The position numbers were made by a program, and so were the translations under genes. The notes under the pieces are model-generated. The model was not told the origin of the DNA. It was given only the letters and a program-made list of their open reading frames with translations, and made no database searches. A stretch of 64,000 nucleotides of DNA from Streptomyces sp. LBL (lineage in GTDB: Bacteria > Actinomycetota > Actinomycetes > Streptomycetales > Streptomycetaceae): contig NZ_JARXYX010000011.1 of assembly GCF_029893585.1 (NCBI RefSeq), forward strand, positions 1 to 64,000, in the 5' to 3' direction. This document shows, one piece after another, positions 1-8,667 of this stretch. Every line of letters starts with the position of its first letter. The first letter of the stretch is position 1.

Positions 1-415
1 ACCCGAGAGACTCTCTCGTGGCTTTCCTCCGGGCGCTTCCCTTCGGTCTTGCGTTTCCGACTCTATCAGATCGTTTTCCGATCCGATTTCCTCGGTGCTT
101 TCCAGGTTCCCGCTCTCGCGTTTCCCTTTCCGGCGGTTCCGACTCTATCAGATCCTTTCGGGCCTGATTCCCAGTCGGCGGGAGTGCCATAAAACCTTGG
201 CTTTCGCTCGTCGGCCTTTCGACATTCACTACGTTAACCGATTCCCCGCTCAGCTCATAATCAAGCTCCGCGGTCGTGAATTCAGACATGCAGGCACGCC
301 GAATTCGTCCCCGCTGAGGGGAAGTCGTAGGTAGTGGGTTGGCCGCTCCGGCTGCTGGCGATTGCCGTACCCGGTTCAGCGGCTCGGGCTACGTTACGCG
401 CCTCCCCTGAACGCG
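1..415. other. Stretch without a recognisable gene
   Basis: I see no convincing coding sequence here. The first 290 bases are pyrimidine-rich and less GC-biased than the rest of the window, and contain an 18-bp direct repeat. The remainder lies downstream of the minus-strand glycosylase remnant. The short open frames have codon use unlike Streptomyces genes. Confidence 0.5.
55..154. repeat. 18-bp direct repeat pair, 82-bp spacing
   Basis: TTCCGACTCTATCAGATC occurs at 55-72 and again at 137-154. Both copies are followed by a related pyrimidine-rich stretch containing TTTC and GATT. Function is unknown; it may be leader or spacer DNA of a neighbouring operon outside the window. Confidence 0.7.
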
Positions 416-727
416 TCAACTTCGGCGCCGCCTCGGCACGTGAGCCCGATAGGGGCCCACCGTCGGGTGGTTGGCGATCCAGAAGCGCCACGGGTGGACG
501 TCCCCGTTGCCGCCCTCGCCTGCCACACCCGTGCACGGGCCCTTGCGTACCTGGTCGGAGGCCACCGCGGTACCGCTGAGGACCCTCCGTGGTGTTCCGC
601 CCAAGGCGCACGCGTCCGTGCCGTCCAGAGCTCGGTCCACTCCCAGGGCCGTGGCCGGACCGGCCGGTCCTTTGGCCAGTTCCTTGTCGTTCCGGGCCGG
701 GAGTCGGCGTCTGCCGCCAGTTCGGCA
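416..727 (-). pseudogene. C-terminal fragment of interrupted 3-methyladenine DNA glycosylase
   Basis: On the minus strand from about 709 down to the stop at 416 the frame reads [13 protein letters not shown], then [28 protein letters not shown] and [20 protein letters not shown], ending in an Arg-rich tail. This is the C-terminal third of an actinobacterial Mpg/AAG protein. The matching N-terminal part is at 1346-1621. The two halves are separated by a second, complete glycosylase gene (738-1349), and about 35 residues of the middle are missing. An internal GTG at 640 could start a 74-residue peptide, but it would lack the catalytic Glu. I read it as the back half of a broken gene. Confidence 0.75.
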
Positions 728-737
728 CCCTCGACGA

Positions 738-1349
738 TCAGGCTCCGCTGGACGGCTTGGCTCTCGGGCTCAGTCGGTACGCCGAGACCGTTGGATCACC
801 GGCGAGGTAGAAGCGGTGCTGCCAGTCGTGGGCTTTGCTCACACCTACCCGGGGACCAACCCGGATAAGTGCGGCGGGTACTGGCTCGCCCTCGGACAGG
901 GCGACCGAGGCGCCTGTCAGTAGGTCTGTGCCGTTGTGCTCTGCCGTGATGCCGAGCGCTTGGCAGAAGTTCCCCGGCCCCCGGGCGAGACGTGGACTCT
1001 CGACCTTGCCCCCTCGCCGCTTGCGTGCCGGCTCTTCCCCTTCGATGACCCTGCCTGCCCGGATGAGGACAGCTGAAGCGATGCCGTCTGCCCCGGTGAC
1101 GATGTTGGCGCACCAGTGGAGACCGTGAGACCGGTAGACGTACAGGTGTCCTGCGGGTCCGAACATGACGGCGTTTCGGGCTGTCCTGCCTCGGTAGGCG
1201 TGGGAGGCGGGGTCGGCCGTACCGGAGTACGCCTCGGTCTCCGTGATGGTGATACTCACGGTTCCCTCGGGTGTCTCGTGGGTGAGGATGGCACCGAGCA
1301 GCTTGGGGGCGACTTCTTCAGCGGGGTGAGCGAGATGCCCAACGTTCAT
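738..1349 (-). CDS. DNA-3-methyladenine glycosylase (Mpg/AAG family)
   Basis: Encodes 203 residues, a normal length for bacterial Mpg proteins. These monofunctional glycosylases flip out alkylated purines and cleave the N-glycosidic bond to start base-excision repair in the cytoplasm. The family core is intact: TETEAY, with the presumed catalytic Glu at residue 39; [36 protein letters not shown]; then [14 protein letters not shown] and [12 protein letters not shown] near the C terminus. The ATG at 1349 overlaps the TGA of the upstream truncated glycosylase (ATGA), so translation may be coupled to it. The gene lies inside another glycosylase gene whose halves flank it at 416-727 and 1346-1621. 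The sequence is clearly different from the host gene, so it is not a simple tandem duplication. Confidence 0.88.
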   Translation of the reverse strand: MNVGHLAHPAEEVAPKLLGAILTHETPEGTVSITITETEAYSGTADPASHAYRGRTARNAVMFGPAGHLYVYRSHGLHWCANIVTGADGIASAVLIRAGRVIEGEEPARKRRGGKVESPRLARGPGNFCQALGITAEHNGTDLLTGASVALSEGEPVPAALIRVGPRVGVSKAHDWQHRFYLAGDPTVSAYRLSPRAKPSSGA

Positions 1350-1621
1350 GCCGACCGACCAGACATGCCGTAGGTGACGTAGATGTACACGTGTCCAGGG
1401 GGACCGGACATCACGTCATTGCGGGCCGTGCGGCCGCGAGAGGCGTGTGAGTCGGGGTCGTTCGGGCCGTCGTAGGCCTCGACCTCTGTCAGGCGCAGGG
1501 TGATCGGACCGTCCGGGGTGGAGCGGACGAGCAGTCGGCCGAGGAGGTCGGGGGCGACCTCCAGCGCAGGGCGGTCGAAGAACTCTCTGGGCACGGGCGT
1601 ACGGTCGGGGGTCGCGATCAT
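1346..1621 (-). pseudogene. N-terminal fragment of interrupted 3-methyladenine DNA glycosylase
   Basis: Ninety-one residues starting [19 protein letters not shown] and running through [19 protein letters not shown] and [13 protein letters not shown], the standard N-terminal half of a streptomycete Mpg including the presumed catalytic Glu in TEVEAY. After TYGM the frame turns into SGRSA and stops. The expected continuation is absent and the C-terminal third is found about 620 bases downstream at 416-727. The ORF is probably still translated and leads into the inserted glycosylase through an ATGA overlap, but it lacks the base-recognition and C-terminal regions and should not be active alone. 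Confidence 0.8.
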
Positions 1622-1802
1622 GCCGTCCGAGGGTAGTGCAGACGGGTGGACGTAACCGGGTGGTGCTGGGGCGTGCGCCTTGCCAGGGTGAGGACGCGGA
1701 ACCGGTCACGACCGGATCGCGTTTCTAAGGATCAGCGTCCACTCGCAGAAGCAGGACGACGGAACTGGCGGCGCCCTATGGGTCGCCTGGAGAGGGAGAG
1801 AC

Positions 1803-2585
1803 ATGGCGTTCAAGAAGCTGCTCGCAAGCCTGGGGGCCGGCGGGGCTTCGGTGGAAACGGTGCTGACCGAGGTCAACGTCGTTCCGGGGGGTGTCGTCCA
1901 GGGCGAGGTGCGGATCCAGGGCGGGTCCGTCGACCAGCAGATCGAGGCGCTGTCGGTCGGGCTGCAGGCCAAGGTCGAGGTGGAGAGCGGCGACCAGGAG
2001 TACAAGCAGGACATCGAGTTCACCAAGGAGCGGCTCGGCGGTGCCTTCGAGCTGAAGGCCGGCGCGGTACACGTGGTGCCGTTCGGGCTGGAGATTCCGT
2101 GGGAGACGCCGATCACTACGATCGACGGGCACGCGCTTCCGGGTATGCACATCGGGGTGTCCACCGAACTGGCGATCGCCCGCGCGGTGGACTCGGGTGA
2201 CCTGGACCCGGTCAACGTGCACCCGTTGCCGGCGCAGAAGGCGATCCTGGACGCCTTCATCCAGCTGGGCTTCCGATTCAAGAACGCGGACATGGAGCGT
2301 GGCCTCATCCGGGGTACCCGCCAGCGGCTGCCCTTCTACCAGGAGATCGAATTCCTGCCGCCGCAGCAGTACCGCGGCCTGAACCAGGTCGAGCTGAGCT
2401 TCATCGCCGACTCGAATGCGATGGACGTCATCCTGGAAATGGACAAGAAGCCTGGCCTGTTCAGCGAGGGCAGTGACACCTTCCGCTCCTTCCAGGTGGG
2501 TCTGCACGACTACCAGAGCACCGACTGGACGGCGTACCTCAACCAGTGGCTGTCCGAGGTCGGCAGCAGGCGCAACTGGTTCTAA
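1803..2585 (+). CDS. Spo0M family sporulation-control protein
   Basis: Encodes 260 residues. It begins MAFKKLLASLGAGGASVETV and continues with TEVNVVPGGVVQGEVRIQGG, typical of the Spo0M/SpoOM family, which adopt an arrestin-like beta-sandwich and affect sporulation control in Bacillus and development in actinobacteria. No signal peptide or membrane segment is seen, so it is probably cytosolic. The ATG at 1803 follows a purine-rich GAGAGGGAGAGAC ribosome site. A PEBP-family gene follows 42 bases downstream with its own AGGAGG site, so the two may be cotranscribed up to the strong terminator at 3183. The biochemical activity of the family is not settled. Confidence 0.88.
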   Translation: MAFKKLLASLGAGGASVETVLTEVNVVPGGVVQGEVRIQGGSVDQQIEALSVGLQAKVEVESGDQEYKQDIEFTKERLGGAFELKAGAVHVVPFGLEIPWETPITTIDGHALPGMHIGVSTELAIARAVDSGDLDPVNVHPLPAQKAILDAFIQLGFRFKNADMERGLIRGTRQRLPFYQEIEFLPPQQYRGLNQVELSFIADSNAMDVILEMDKKPGLFSEGSDTFRSFQVGLHDYQSTDWTAYLNQWLSEVGSRRNWF

Positions 2586-2627
2586 GCTCGGAATCACTGA
2601 CTCCAGAACCGATCAGGAGGTACCGAG

Positions 2628-3167
2628 GTGACCGAGCTCAAGAGGCGGCCGCTCCCCCATGACTTTCATCCGCCCGTTCCGTCGTTCACGGTGGCGAGCG
2701 AGGACGTCGCGGAGGGCGCGACGCTCAAGGACACTCAGGTCTACGCGGCCGGCAACACCTCGCCGCAGCTGCGGTGGGAGGGCTTTCCGCCCGAGACCAA
2801 GAGCTTCGCCGTGACCTGCTACGACCCGGACGCCCCGACGGGCAGCGGGTTCTGGCACTGGGTCGTGTTCGACATCCCGGCCTCGGTGACCGAGTTGCCG
2901 GTGGGAGCGGGCAGCGGGAAGTTCGAGGGGCTGCCGGAGGGGGCCGTGCAGGCGCGCAACGACTACGGGACGAAGGACTTCGGTGGTGCTGCGCCACCGC
3001 CCGGGGACGGACCGCACCGGTATGTCTTCACGGTGTACGCCGTTGACCAGGAGACGTTGGGTCCGGATGCGGACGCCACTCCCGCCTTCGTGGGCTTCAA
3101 TCTGAGGTTCCACACGGTCGCGCGTGCCCAGCTGATCGGTGAGTACGAGGTGCCCGCCGAAGCCTGA
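2628..3167 (+). CDS. PEBP family protein (YbhB/YbcL type)
   Basis: Encodes 179 residues. Signature motifs of the phosphatidylethanolamine-binding protein family are present: [20 protein letters not shown] (the DPDAP and HW ligand-pocket motifs, about residues 64-83) and [13 protein letters not shown] near residue 127. Bacterial members bind small anionic ligands and their cellular role is poorly defined. The GTG at 2628 is chosen because AGGAGG lies about 8 bases upstream; no signal peptide is present. It probably shares a transcript with the Spo0M gene and is followed 15 bases after the stop by a strong hairpin terminator. Confidence 0.9.
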   Translation: MTELKRRPLPHDFHPPVPSFTVASEDVAEGATLKDTQVYAAGNTSPQLRWEGFPPETKSFAVTCYDPDAPTGSGFWHWVVFDIPASVTELPVGAGSGKFEGLPEGAVQARNDYGTKDFGGAAPPPGDGPHRYVFTVYAVDQETLGPDADATPAFVGFNLRFHTVARAQLIGEYEVPAEA

Positions 3168-3182
3168 CGTTCGTGGAACGTT

Positions 3183-3227
3183 TGCCCGCCCCTGGTCTTG
3201 GAAGTGATCAGGGGCGGGCACTTTTTA
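3183..3227 (+). terminator. Rho-independent terminator after PEBP gene
   Basis: A perfect 12-bp stem (TGCCCGCCCCTG at 3183-3194 with CAGGGGCGGGCA at 3209-3220), a 14-nt loop and the tract CTTTTTATTT. Confidence 0.88.
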
Positions 3228-3312
3228 TTTCGTTGTCCATCTCGGCGTGCCCGGCCAGAGTTGATCCCAGTCCGCCGTGGGGTGGGCGGGTGCCACGGGA
3301 GGTGGGCTGGTC

Positions 3313-3819
3313 ATGCGGGACACGCTGGTACTGAACGCGAGCTTCGAGCCGCTGTCGACGGTGACGTTGAACCGAGCCGTCGTTCTGGTGCTTCAGGACA
3401 AGGCCGTGGTCGAGCAGTCACACCCCGAACTGCGCATGCGGGGAGCGGCGGTGGACATACCGGCGCCTCGGGTGATCAGGCTGTGCAGGTATGTGAGGGT
3501 GCCCTTCCGAAGACAAGCGCCCTGGTCGAGGCGGGGTGTTCTGGTCCGGGACCGGTACAGGTGCGCGTACTGCGGCAGGCGGGCCACGACCGTGGACCAC
3601 GTGGTGCCGCGGTCACAGGGTGGTCAGGACACCTGGCTGAACACGGTGGCCTCGTGCGCGCCGGACAACCACCGCAAGGCGAACCGGACTCCGGAGGAGG
3701 CGGACATGCCCTTGCTGCGGCTGCCGTTCGAGCCGACTCCGGCGGACGCGATGCTGTTGTCCCTCGGGCGCGAGGACCTGCGGGCTCTGCCGGACTGGCT
3801 GGCACGGGAAGCGGCGTAG
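3313..3819 (+). CDS. HNH endonuclease family protein
   Basis: Encodes 168 residues from the ATG at 3313, preceded by GGGAGGTG at a good distance; an upstream GTG at 3277 lacks a site. The N-terminal part MRDTLVLNASFEPL is the conserved start of actinobacterial HNH proteins. The nuclease module near residues 90-140 has CAYCGRRATTVDHVVPRSQG, then a conserved Asn and the segment CAPDNHRKANRTPEEA, giving the paired Cys zinc knuckle and the His-Asn-His set. This predicts a metal-dependent nuclease of the McrA-like fold. Members are widespread and single-copy in Streptomyces and their physiological substrate is unknown. It is a lone gene, not part of a restriction cluster. Confidence 0.88.
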   Translation: MRDTLVLNASFEPLSTVTLNRAVVLVLQDKAVVEQSHPELRMRGAAVDIPAPRVIRLCRYVRVPFRRQAPWSRRGVLVRDRYRCAYCGRRATTVDHVVPRSQGGQDTWLNTVASCAPDNHRKANRTPEEADMPLLRLPFEPTPADAMLLSLGREDLRALPDWLAREAA

Positions 3820-3933
3820 GGCTGCGGGTCGTTCGGCGGCTGCGGTCGTTGGGCGGCTGCGGGCGGTCTGTGGCTGGTCGCGCGGTTCCCCGCGCCCCCT
3901 GGGGGGTGCGGGGAACGTTCGTTTCAAGTGGCG

Positions 3934-4896
3934 TCAGTCGATCGACGGCTTCTCGCGGCGTTCCGTGCCGCCGCTGTTGCCGTTGCCGCCGCCGTTGCCG
4001 CCGCCGCCCGAACCGCCGCCCATGCCGCCGAAGTTACCCATGGCCCCGGACAGGCCCTTGAGGGCGTCGCCGATTTCGCTGGGGACGATCCAGAGCTTGT
4101 TGGCGTCGCCCTCGGCGATCTTCGGCAGCATCTGGAGGTACTGGTAGGAGAGGAGCTTCTGGTCCGCGTCGCCGGCGTGGATGGCCTCGAAGACCGTACG
4201 CACGGCCTGGGCCTCGCCCTCGGCGCGCAGGGCGGCGGCCTTGGCCTCACCCTCGGCGCGCAGGATCTGGGACTGCTTCTCACCCTCGGCGGTGAGGATG
4301 GCCGCCTGGCGCGTACCTTCGGCGGTGAGGATCGCGGCGCGCTTGTCACGGTCGGCGCGCATCTGCTTCTCCATCGAGTCCTGGATGGAGGTCGGCGGCT
4401 CGATGGCCTTCAGTTCCACGCGGTTGACGCGGATGCCCCACTTGCCGGTGGCCTCGTCGAGGACGCCGCGCAGGGCCGCGTTGATCTCCTCGCGGGAGGT
4501 CAGCGTCCGTTCCAGGTCCATGCCGCCGATGATGTTGCGGAGCGTGGTCACGGTGAGTTGCTCGATCGCCTGGATGTAGCTGGCGACTTCGTAGGTCGCC
4601 GCCCGGGCGTCGGTCACCTGGTAGTAGATGACGGTGTCGATGTTGACGACCAGGTTGTCCTGGGTGATCACCGGTTGGGGCGGGAACGGCACGACCTGTT
4701 CACGCAGGTCGATGCGGTTGCGGATGGTGTCTATGAACGGGACGACGATGTTGAGTCCCGCGTTGAGTGTCCGCGTGTAACGGCCGAAGCGCTCGACAAT
4801 GGCGGCGCTCGCCTGTGGGATGACCTGAATCGTCTTGATCAGGGCGATGAAGACCAACACCACCAGGATGATCAAGACGATGATGACCGGTTCCAT
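3934..4896 (-). CDS. SPFH/stomatin (band 7) family membrane protein
   Basis: Encodes 320 residues. One N-terminal membrane segment (about residues 2-20, VIIVLIILVVLVFIALI) is followed by the SPFH domain (SAAIVERFGRYTRTLNAGLN onward, to about residue 190). A coiled-coil then has repeated ILTAEGxxQAAIL-like heptads (about 195-245), and the C-terminal tail is Gly/Asn-rich. Such proteins oligomerise on the membrane and organise microdomains or protease complexes. The neighbouring NfeD-like gene (5026-5457) on the same strand is the usual partner of SPFH proteins, so the pair probably works together. About 130 bases without a gene lie between them, so this gene may have its own promoter. Confidence 0.9.
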   Translation of the reverse strand: MEPVIIVLIILVVLVFIALIKTIQVIPQASAAIVERFGRYTRTLNAGLNIVVPFIDTIRNRIDLREQVVPFPPQPVITQDNLVVNIDTVIYYQVTDARAATYEVASYIQAIEQLTVTTLRNIIGGMDLERTLTSREEINAALRGVLDEATGKWGIRVNRVELKAIEPPTSIQDSMEKQMRADRDKRAAILTAEGTRQAAILTAEGEKQSQILRAEGEAKAAALRAEGEAQAVRTVFEAIHAGDADQKLLSYQYLQMLPKIAEGDANKLWIVPSEIGDALKGLSGAMGNFGGMGGGSGGGGNGGGNGNSGGTERREKPSID

Positions 4897-5025
4897 CGTG
4901 CTCCCCGTACCCTTCTCCGCCTCGGTGCTTTCGGAAGATCTTATGGTTGTTGAAGATCTTGCTGGTCGAGTCTGACAGACCGTCGCGGGCCTCGTGGCCG
5001 TTCTGTTCAGTTACGTCGTACGAGG

Positions 5026-5457
5026 TCACATCACGATCGCGGTGGCGCCCTCGATCTCAACGACGTCGACTTCCTGGCCCACTTCGTAGGCGTGACCGGC
5101 GTCGAGGGAGCGGGCCGACCAGACTTCGCCGGCGAGCTTGATGCGGCCGCCGGTGCCGTCGACACGTTCCAGGACGACGGCCTGTCTGCCCTTCAACGCG
5201 TCCACGCCGGTGGCGAGTCGGGGTCGCTCGGAACGATGTCGGGCGGCGATGGGCCGTACGACGGCGATGAGGGCGACCGAGACGATCACGAAGGTGAGCA
5301 CCTGGACGACCACTCCCCCGCCCAGTGCGGCCGCGATCGCGGCGGCCACGGCGCCCACCGCGAACATGCCGAACTCCGGCATCGCAGTCGCCACGAGCGG
5401 GATTCCGAGCGCTGCCGCGCCGACGAGCCACCACACCCATGCGTCGATGTCGTTCAC
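5026..5457 (-). CDS. NfeD family protein
   Basis: Encodes 143 residues. Two to three hydrophobic segments (WVWWLVGAAALGIPLVATAM; then through residue 68) are followed by a soluble OB-fold domain (about 80-143) with GRQAVVLERVDGTGGRIKLA and EVWSARS, typical of short NfeD proteins. NfeD proteins pair with SPFH proteins in membrane quality control. The gene lies directly upstream of the SPFH gene in the direction of transcription, which supports the assignment. Confidence 0.88.
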   Translation of the reverse strand: MNDIDAWVWWLVGAAALGIPLVATAMPEFGMFAVGAVAAAIAAALGGGVVVQVLTFVIVSVALIAVVRPIAARHRSERPRLATGVDALKGRQAVVLERVDGTGGRIKLAGEVWSARSLDAGHAYEVGQEVDVVEIEGATAIVM

Positions 5458-5549
5458 GAGGTCATGGTAGGGCTGCGGGGCCTGTCACCAACAGGGCGCC
5501 GTGCACCTGGGGACAGCTTCTTGCCAGGCTTTTCACCGGAGTTGGCGAT

Positions 5550-6347
5550 TCAGGACAGCGGAAGGCCCCGCGCGGTCCAGCGGTCGCCGACCTGTTCGAC
5601 GATGAGCGGGAGTCCGAAGCAGAGGGAGAGGTTGCGGGAGGTGAGTTCGAGTTCCAGCGGGCCGGCGGCGAGGACCTTGCCCTGGCGGATCATCAGGACG
5701 TGGGTGAAGCCGGGGGCGATCTCCTCGACGTGATGGGTGACCATGATCATCGAGGGGGCGATGGGGTCGCGGGCGAGGCGGCCGAGCCGGCGTACGAGGT
5801 CCTCGCGACCGCCGAGGTCGAGACCGGCGGCGGGCTCGTCGAGGAGCAGCAGCTCGGGGTCGGTCATCAGGGCGCGGGCGATGAGGGTGCGCTTGCGCTC
5901 GCCCTCGGAGAGCGTGCCGAACCTGCGGTCCATGTAGTCGCTCATGCCGAGGCGGTCGAGGAAGGCGCGGGCGCGCTGCTCGTCGATCTCCTCGTACTCC
6001 TCCTGCCAGCCGGCCGTCATGCCGTACGCGGCCGTCAGCACCGTCTGCAGGACGGTCTGGCGCTTGGGCATCTTGTCGGCCATGGCGATGCCGGCCATGC
6101 CGATGCGCGGGCGCAGTTCGAAGACGTCGGTGCCGGGCTTGCCGAGGGTCTCGCCGAGAATGCCGGCGGTGCCCTTGCTGGGGTAGAGGTAGCTGGACGC
6201 GACGTTCAGGAGGGTGGTCTTGCCGGCGCCGTTCGGTCCGAGGATGACCCAGCGCTCGCCCTCCTTCACCGACCACGAGACCTGGTCCACCAGAGCCCGG
6301 CCCTCGCGGACCACGGATACGTCCTGAAGCTCCAGAACATCGCTCAT
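5550..6347 (-). CDS. ABC transporter ATP-binding protein
   Basis: Encodes 265 residues with a complete ABC cassette: Walker A GPNGAGKTT near residue 37, signature LSEGERKR near 147, Walker B ELLLLDEPAAGLD near 165 and the switch His in MVTHHVEEI near 205. No permease gene is adjacent: downstream is the separate NfeD gene and upstream a divergent gene of unknown function. It resembles stand-alone ATPases related to the molybdate/photorepair type. Whether it energises an importer encoded elsewhere or acts as a soluble ATPase cannot be told. Confidence 0.85.
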   Translation of the reverse strand: MSDVLELQDVSVVREGRALVDQVSWSVKEGERWVILGPNGAGKTTLLNVASSYLYPSKGTAGILGETLGKPGTDVFELRPRIGMAGIAMADKMPKRQTVLQTVLTAAYGMTAGWQEEYEEIDEQRARAFLDRLGMSDYMDRRFGTLSEGERKRTLIARALMTDPELLLLDEPAAGLDLGGREDLVRRLGRLARDPIAPSMIMVTHHVEEIAPGFTHVLMIRQGKVLAAGPLELELTSRNLSLCFGLPLIVEQVGDRWTARGLPLS

Positions 6348-6498
6348 GAGCGCGTTGTCTCCCCTTGCAGTGTGGCCGGTCTCGGCTGTCGCGTAAGCCT
6401 GTGGCTCGGTGCGCCGCGCCGGTGGGCGCAGCCCTCATGGAAATCTACGCCACCGGTCGGGCGCCCCTGTCCATCGGTCCGGTCCTTAGGGTGGGAGC

Positions 6499-7287
6499 AT
6501 GCTCACGGAACCACGCTCTGGACGCCTCGCCGCATGGGGAAATGCCCTGTTGGCCGGAATTGTCTCTCCTGATGACGCCGTACTCTCGATCGTCGGGGAG
6601 GACGCCGTGCACCGGGTGGAGGGGCTGCCGGGTGAGTCGGCGCCCGTCGGTCTCACGCTCGCGCTGGGGCGGCTGCGGTCGCTCGGGGTGACCGGGCTAC
6701 GGGTCGCACTGCCCGCGCCCGGGCATCCACTGGGACTGAGCGGGCCCCCGGAGTTCAACGCTCGGGCTTTGGACGCGGAGGAAGCGGTGATCTGCCACGG
6801 AGCCGCGCTGGGGCTGGTGCCTGAGGTGTACGAGGCAGGGCCCGAGGGGGATGTGCATGTCGAGGTGGTGTGGCATGTGCTGCCGGTGCGGGAGGCGCCG
6901 CCTGCCGATGTGCCGTCGCTCGGGGAGGCCGAGCGGGAGCTGGCGGAGGCGCTGCGGGAGGCGACCGACGTGCTGACGCGGCTGGATGTGGCCGGGTCCG
7001 GGCCGGTGGCGGAGGCGGCGGTCGAGGCGTATCGGGCGCGGGCCGAGCAAGGGCGGGAGGTGTTGGCGCCGGCGTATCCGCCGCGGGCGGTGCGGGTGCT
7101 GGAGCTTGCGCAGCGGGTGGGGTTGCTCATTTCGCTGGCCGGCGAGAACGGGCACGGAGGGGCGGTCAGCTCCGCTGAGATGGGGGCGCGTTCTGATGCC
7201 CTGCGGCCGGTGGAGCGGACGGCTCGGCGGGCGCAGGTCGCTGCGTACAACGCGTATGTGGAGGAGCGGGAGAGGGGAGTGCAGTGA
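6499..7287 (+). CDS. Conserved actinobacterial protein of unknown function
   Basis: Encodes 262 residues with good Streptomyces codon use and an ATG preceded by a GGGTGGGAGC purine stretch. It begins MLTEPRSGRLAAWGNALLAG and has a Gly/Ala/Leu-rich N-terminal half (PVGLTLALGRLRSLGVTGLR) and a helical, Glu/Arg-rich C-terminal half (about 135-262). No catalytic motif, signal peptide or membrane segment is evident. It is divergent from the ABC ATPase gene at 6347. I recall unannotated homologues at this position in other streptomycetes but cannot assign a role. Confidence 0.75.
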   Translation: MLTEPRSGRLAAWGNALLAGIVSPDDAVLSIVGEDAVHRVEGLPGESAPVGLTLALGRLRSLGVTGLRVALPAPGHPLGLSGPPEFNARALDAEEAVICHGAALGLVPEVYEAGPEGDVHVEVVWHVLPVREAPPADVPSLGEAERELAEALREATDVLTRLDVAGSGPVAEAAVEAYRARAEQGREVLAPAYPPRAVRVLELAQRVGLLISLAGENGHGGAVSSAEMGARSDALRPVERTARRAQVAAYNAYVEERERGVQ

Positions 7288-7448
7288 GCGGTGGCTTCTA
7301 CGCGATCGGCGTCGGCGCAAGGGCCTTTGGGGCGAGGGTCTTTGGGGCTCTGGCCTAGGACCGTGGATTGGTCTGAACTGCCTGATCTGCCTTGTGCGCG
7401 CACGCCTGACGGGTTGAACCTGACAGGTTGAGAGGGTCACGCCATGCG

Positions 7449-7490
7449 CGCAAGGCCCCGCGGGTCGCCTTTGACTCGTGGGGCCTTGCG
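7449..7490 (+). terminator. Hairpin downstream of the 6499 gene
   Basis: A perfect 11-bp stem, CGCAAGGCCCC (7449-7459) with GGGGCCTTGCG (7480-7490), and a 20-nt loop. There is no T tract, as is common for Streptomyces terminators. Confidence 0.6.
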
Positions 7491-7558
7491 TGTGCGACCC
7501 CGGCCGCGGGTCGTGCGCCGCGCGCTGCCCGTTCGGGATCTTCGGCAGCCAAAGGACC

Positions 7559-7584
7559 GGCCTCCCGGGTGGGCCCGGGAGGCC
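7559..7584 (-). terminator. Terminator after the chaplin gene
   Basis: A perfect 11-bp stem, GGCCTCCCGGG (7559-7569) with CCCGGGAGGCC (7574-7584), and a 4-nt loop. On the minus strand it is followed by GGTCCTTT. It lies 30 bases after the chaplin stop codon. Confidence 0.75.
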
Positions 7585-7613
7585 GGAGGTCACTGCCCGT
7601 TCGGCAACCGGTG

Positions 7614-7856
7614 TCAGCGGTTGATGCCGAGGTTGCCGAAGGCGGGGTTCAGCACGCCGATGACGTTCACGCTGTTGCCGACCGCGTTCACCGGGACGTG
7701 CACCGGGGCCTGGATGAGGTTGCCCGAGACGACGCCCGGCGAGCCCACGGCCTTGCCGTCGGCGTGCGCGTCGGTGGCGGAAGCCATTCCGGCACCGGCG
7801 GCGATCAGCCCGCCGGCCACCATCGTCACGGCCGCTGCCTTCTTCAGGTTCTTCAC
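7614..7856 (-). CDS. chpE: Short chaplin, ChpE-like
   Basis: Encodes 80 residues from the GTG at 7856, preceded by GGGAGGGCTCAGAA. The upstream ATG at 7904 would add 16 unlikely residues before the signal peptide and is rejected. The signal sequence runs KNLKKAAAVTMVAGGLIAAG to GMASA. The mature part is a single chaplin domain, including GKAVGSPGVVSGNLIQAPVH, VNAVGNSVNVIGVLNPAFG and a terminal NLGINR. Unlike most chaplins, the ChpE type lacks the paired Cys residues, and none is present here. Chaplins are secreted amyloid-forming surfactants that coat aerial hyphae and lower surface tension. It is monocistronic. Confidence 0.92.
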   Translation of the reverse strand: MKNLKKAAAVTMVAGGLIAAGAGMASATDAHADGKAVGSPGVVSGNLIQAPVHVPVNAVGNSVNVIGVLNPAFGNLGINR

Positions 7857-8025
7857 TTCTGAGCCCTCCCTAGCGATCACTGCGGCGATCGCCGCAGCAC
7901 GCACTGGAGAACGGCCGAGATCCGCGAAGGATGCGCCATCCGGGGGACATTCCCACGACGGTATGAATCTCAGACTGGAGTGGAACCCTCCGTATTGGCG
8001 CCCCCGCGCGGGCGCCGGGCGCGTT

Positions 8026-8667
8026 TCAGCCGGTCACGCCGTGGCGTACGGCCCACAGGGCGGCCTGGGTCCGGTCCGCCAGGTCGAGTTTCATCAGGAT
8101 GTTCGAGACATGGGTCTTGACCGTCTTCTCGGACAGGACCAGCGCCCGGGCGATCTCGCGGTTGGAGCGGCCGTCCGCTATCAGCGCGAGCACCTCGCGT
8201 TCCCGCTCGGTGAGCGAACCACCTCTGCCCTGGCCGGCGTGGTTCTCCTCCTGCGACAACAGGGCGCCCGCGACCTCGGGTTGGAGGAGCACGTGGCCCG
8301 CATGGACGGAGCGGATGGCACCGGCGAGGGCGTCGGGGTCGATGTCCTTGTAGACGTATCCGGCGGCGCCCGCGCGCAGGGCCGGGACGACCGTGCGCTG
8401 TTCGGTGAAGCTGGTGACGATGAGCACGCGCACGGGGTTGTCGAGTTCACGGAGCTTGCGCAGGGCGTCGACGCCGTCCATGCCCGGCATCTTGACGTCC
8501 ATGAGGACGACGTCGGGCTTGAGTTCCTCGGCGCGGGCGACGCCCTCGGCACCGTCGGCCGCCTCGCCCACGACCTCGATGTCGTCCTGCACTTCGAGGA
8601 ACGTGCGCAGGCCCCGGCGGACCACCTGGTGGTCGTCGACGAGCAGGACCTTGATCGGTTCAGCCAC
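8026..8667 (-). CDS. NarL/LuxR-family response regulator
   Basis: Encodes 213 residues. The receiver domain (1-120) has the acidic pair DD at 11-12 and the phospho-acceptor Asp57 in LMDVKMPG. A LuxR-type helix-turn-helix follows (about 150-210: [20 protein letters not shown] and [16 protein letters not shown]). It starts inside the end of the sensor kinase gene (8660-9838, 8-bp overlap), so the two are translationally coupled and form one two-component system. Targets cannot be read from the sequence; the chaplin gene downstream has its own upstream region. Confidence 0.93.
   Translation of the reverse strand: MAEPIKVLLVDDHQVVRRGLRTFLEVQDDIEVVGEAADGAEGVARAEELKPDVVLMDVKMPGMDGVDALRKLRELDNPVRVLIVTSFTEQRTVVPALRAGAAGYVYKDIDPDALAGAIRSVHAGHVLLQPEVAGALLSQEENHAGQGRGGSLTEREREVLALIADGRSNREIARALVLSEKTVKTHVSNILMKLDLADRTQAALWAVRHGVTG

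Noticed and set aside
95..334. 79-codon plus-strand frame near the window start
   Set aside because: Phe/Arg-rich translation of the pyrimidine-rich repeats, no ribosome site.
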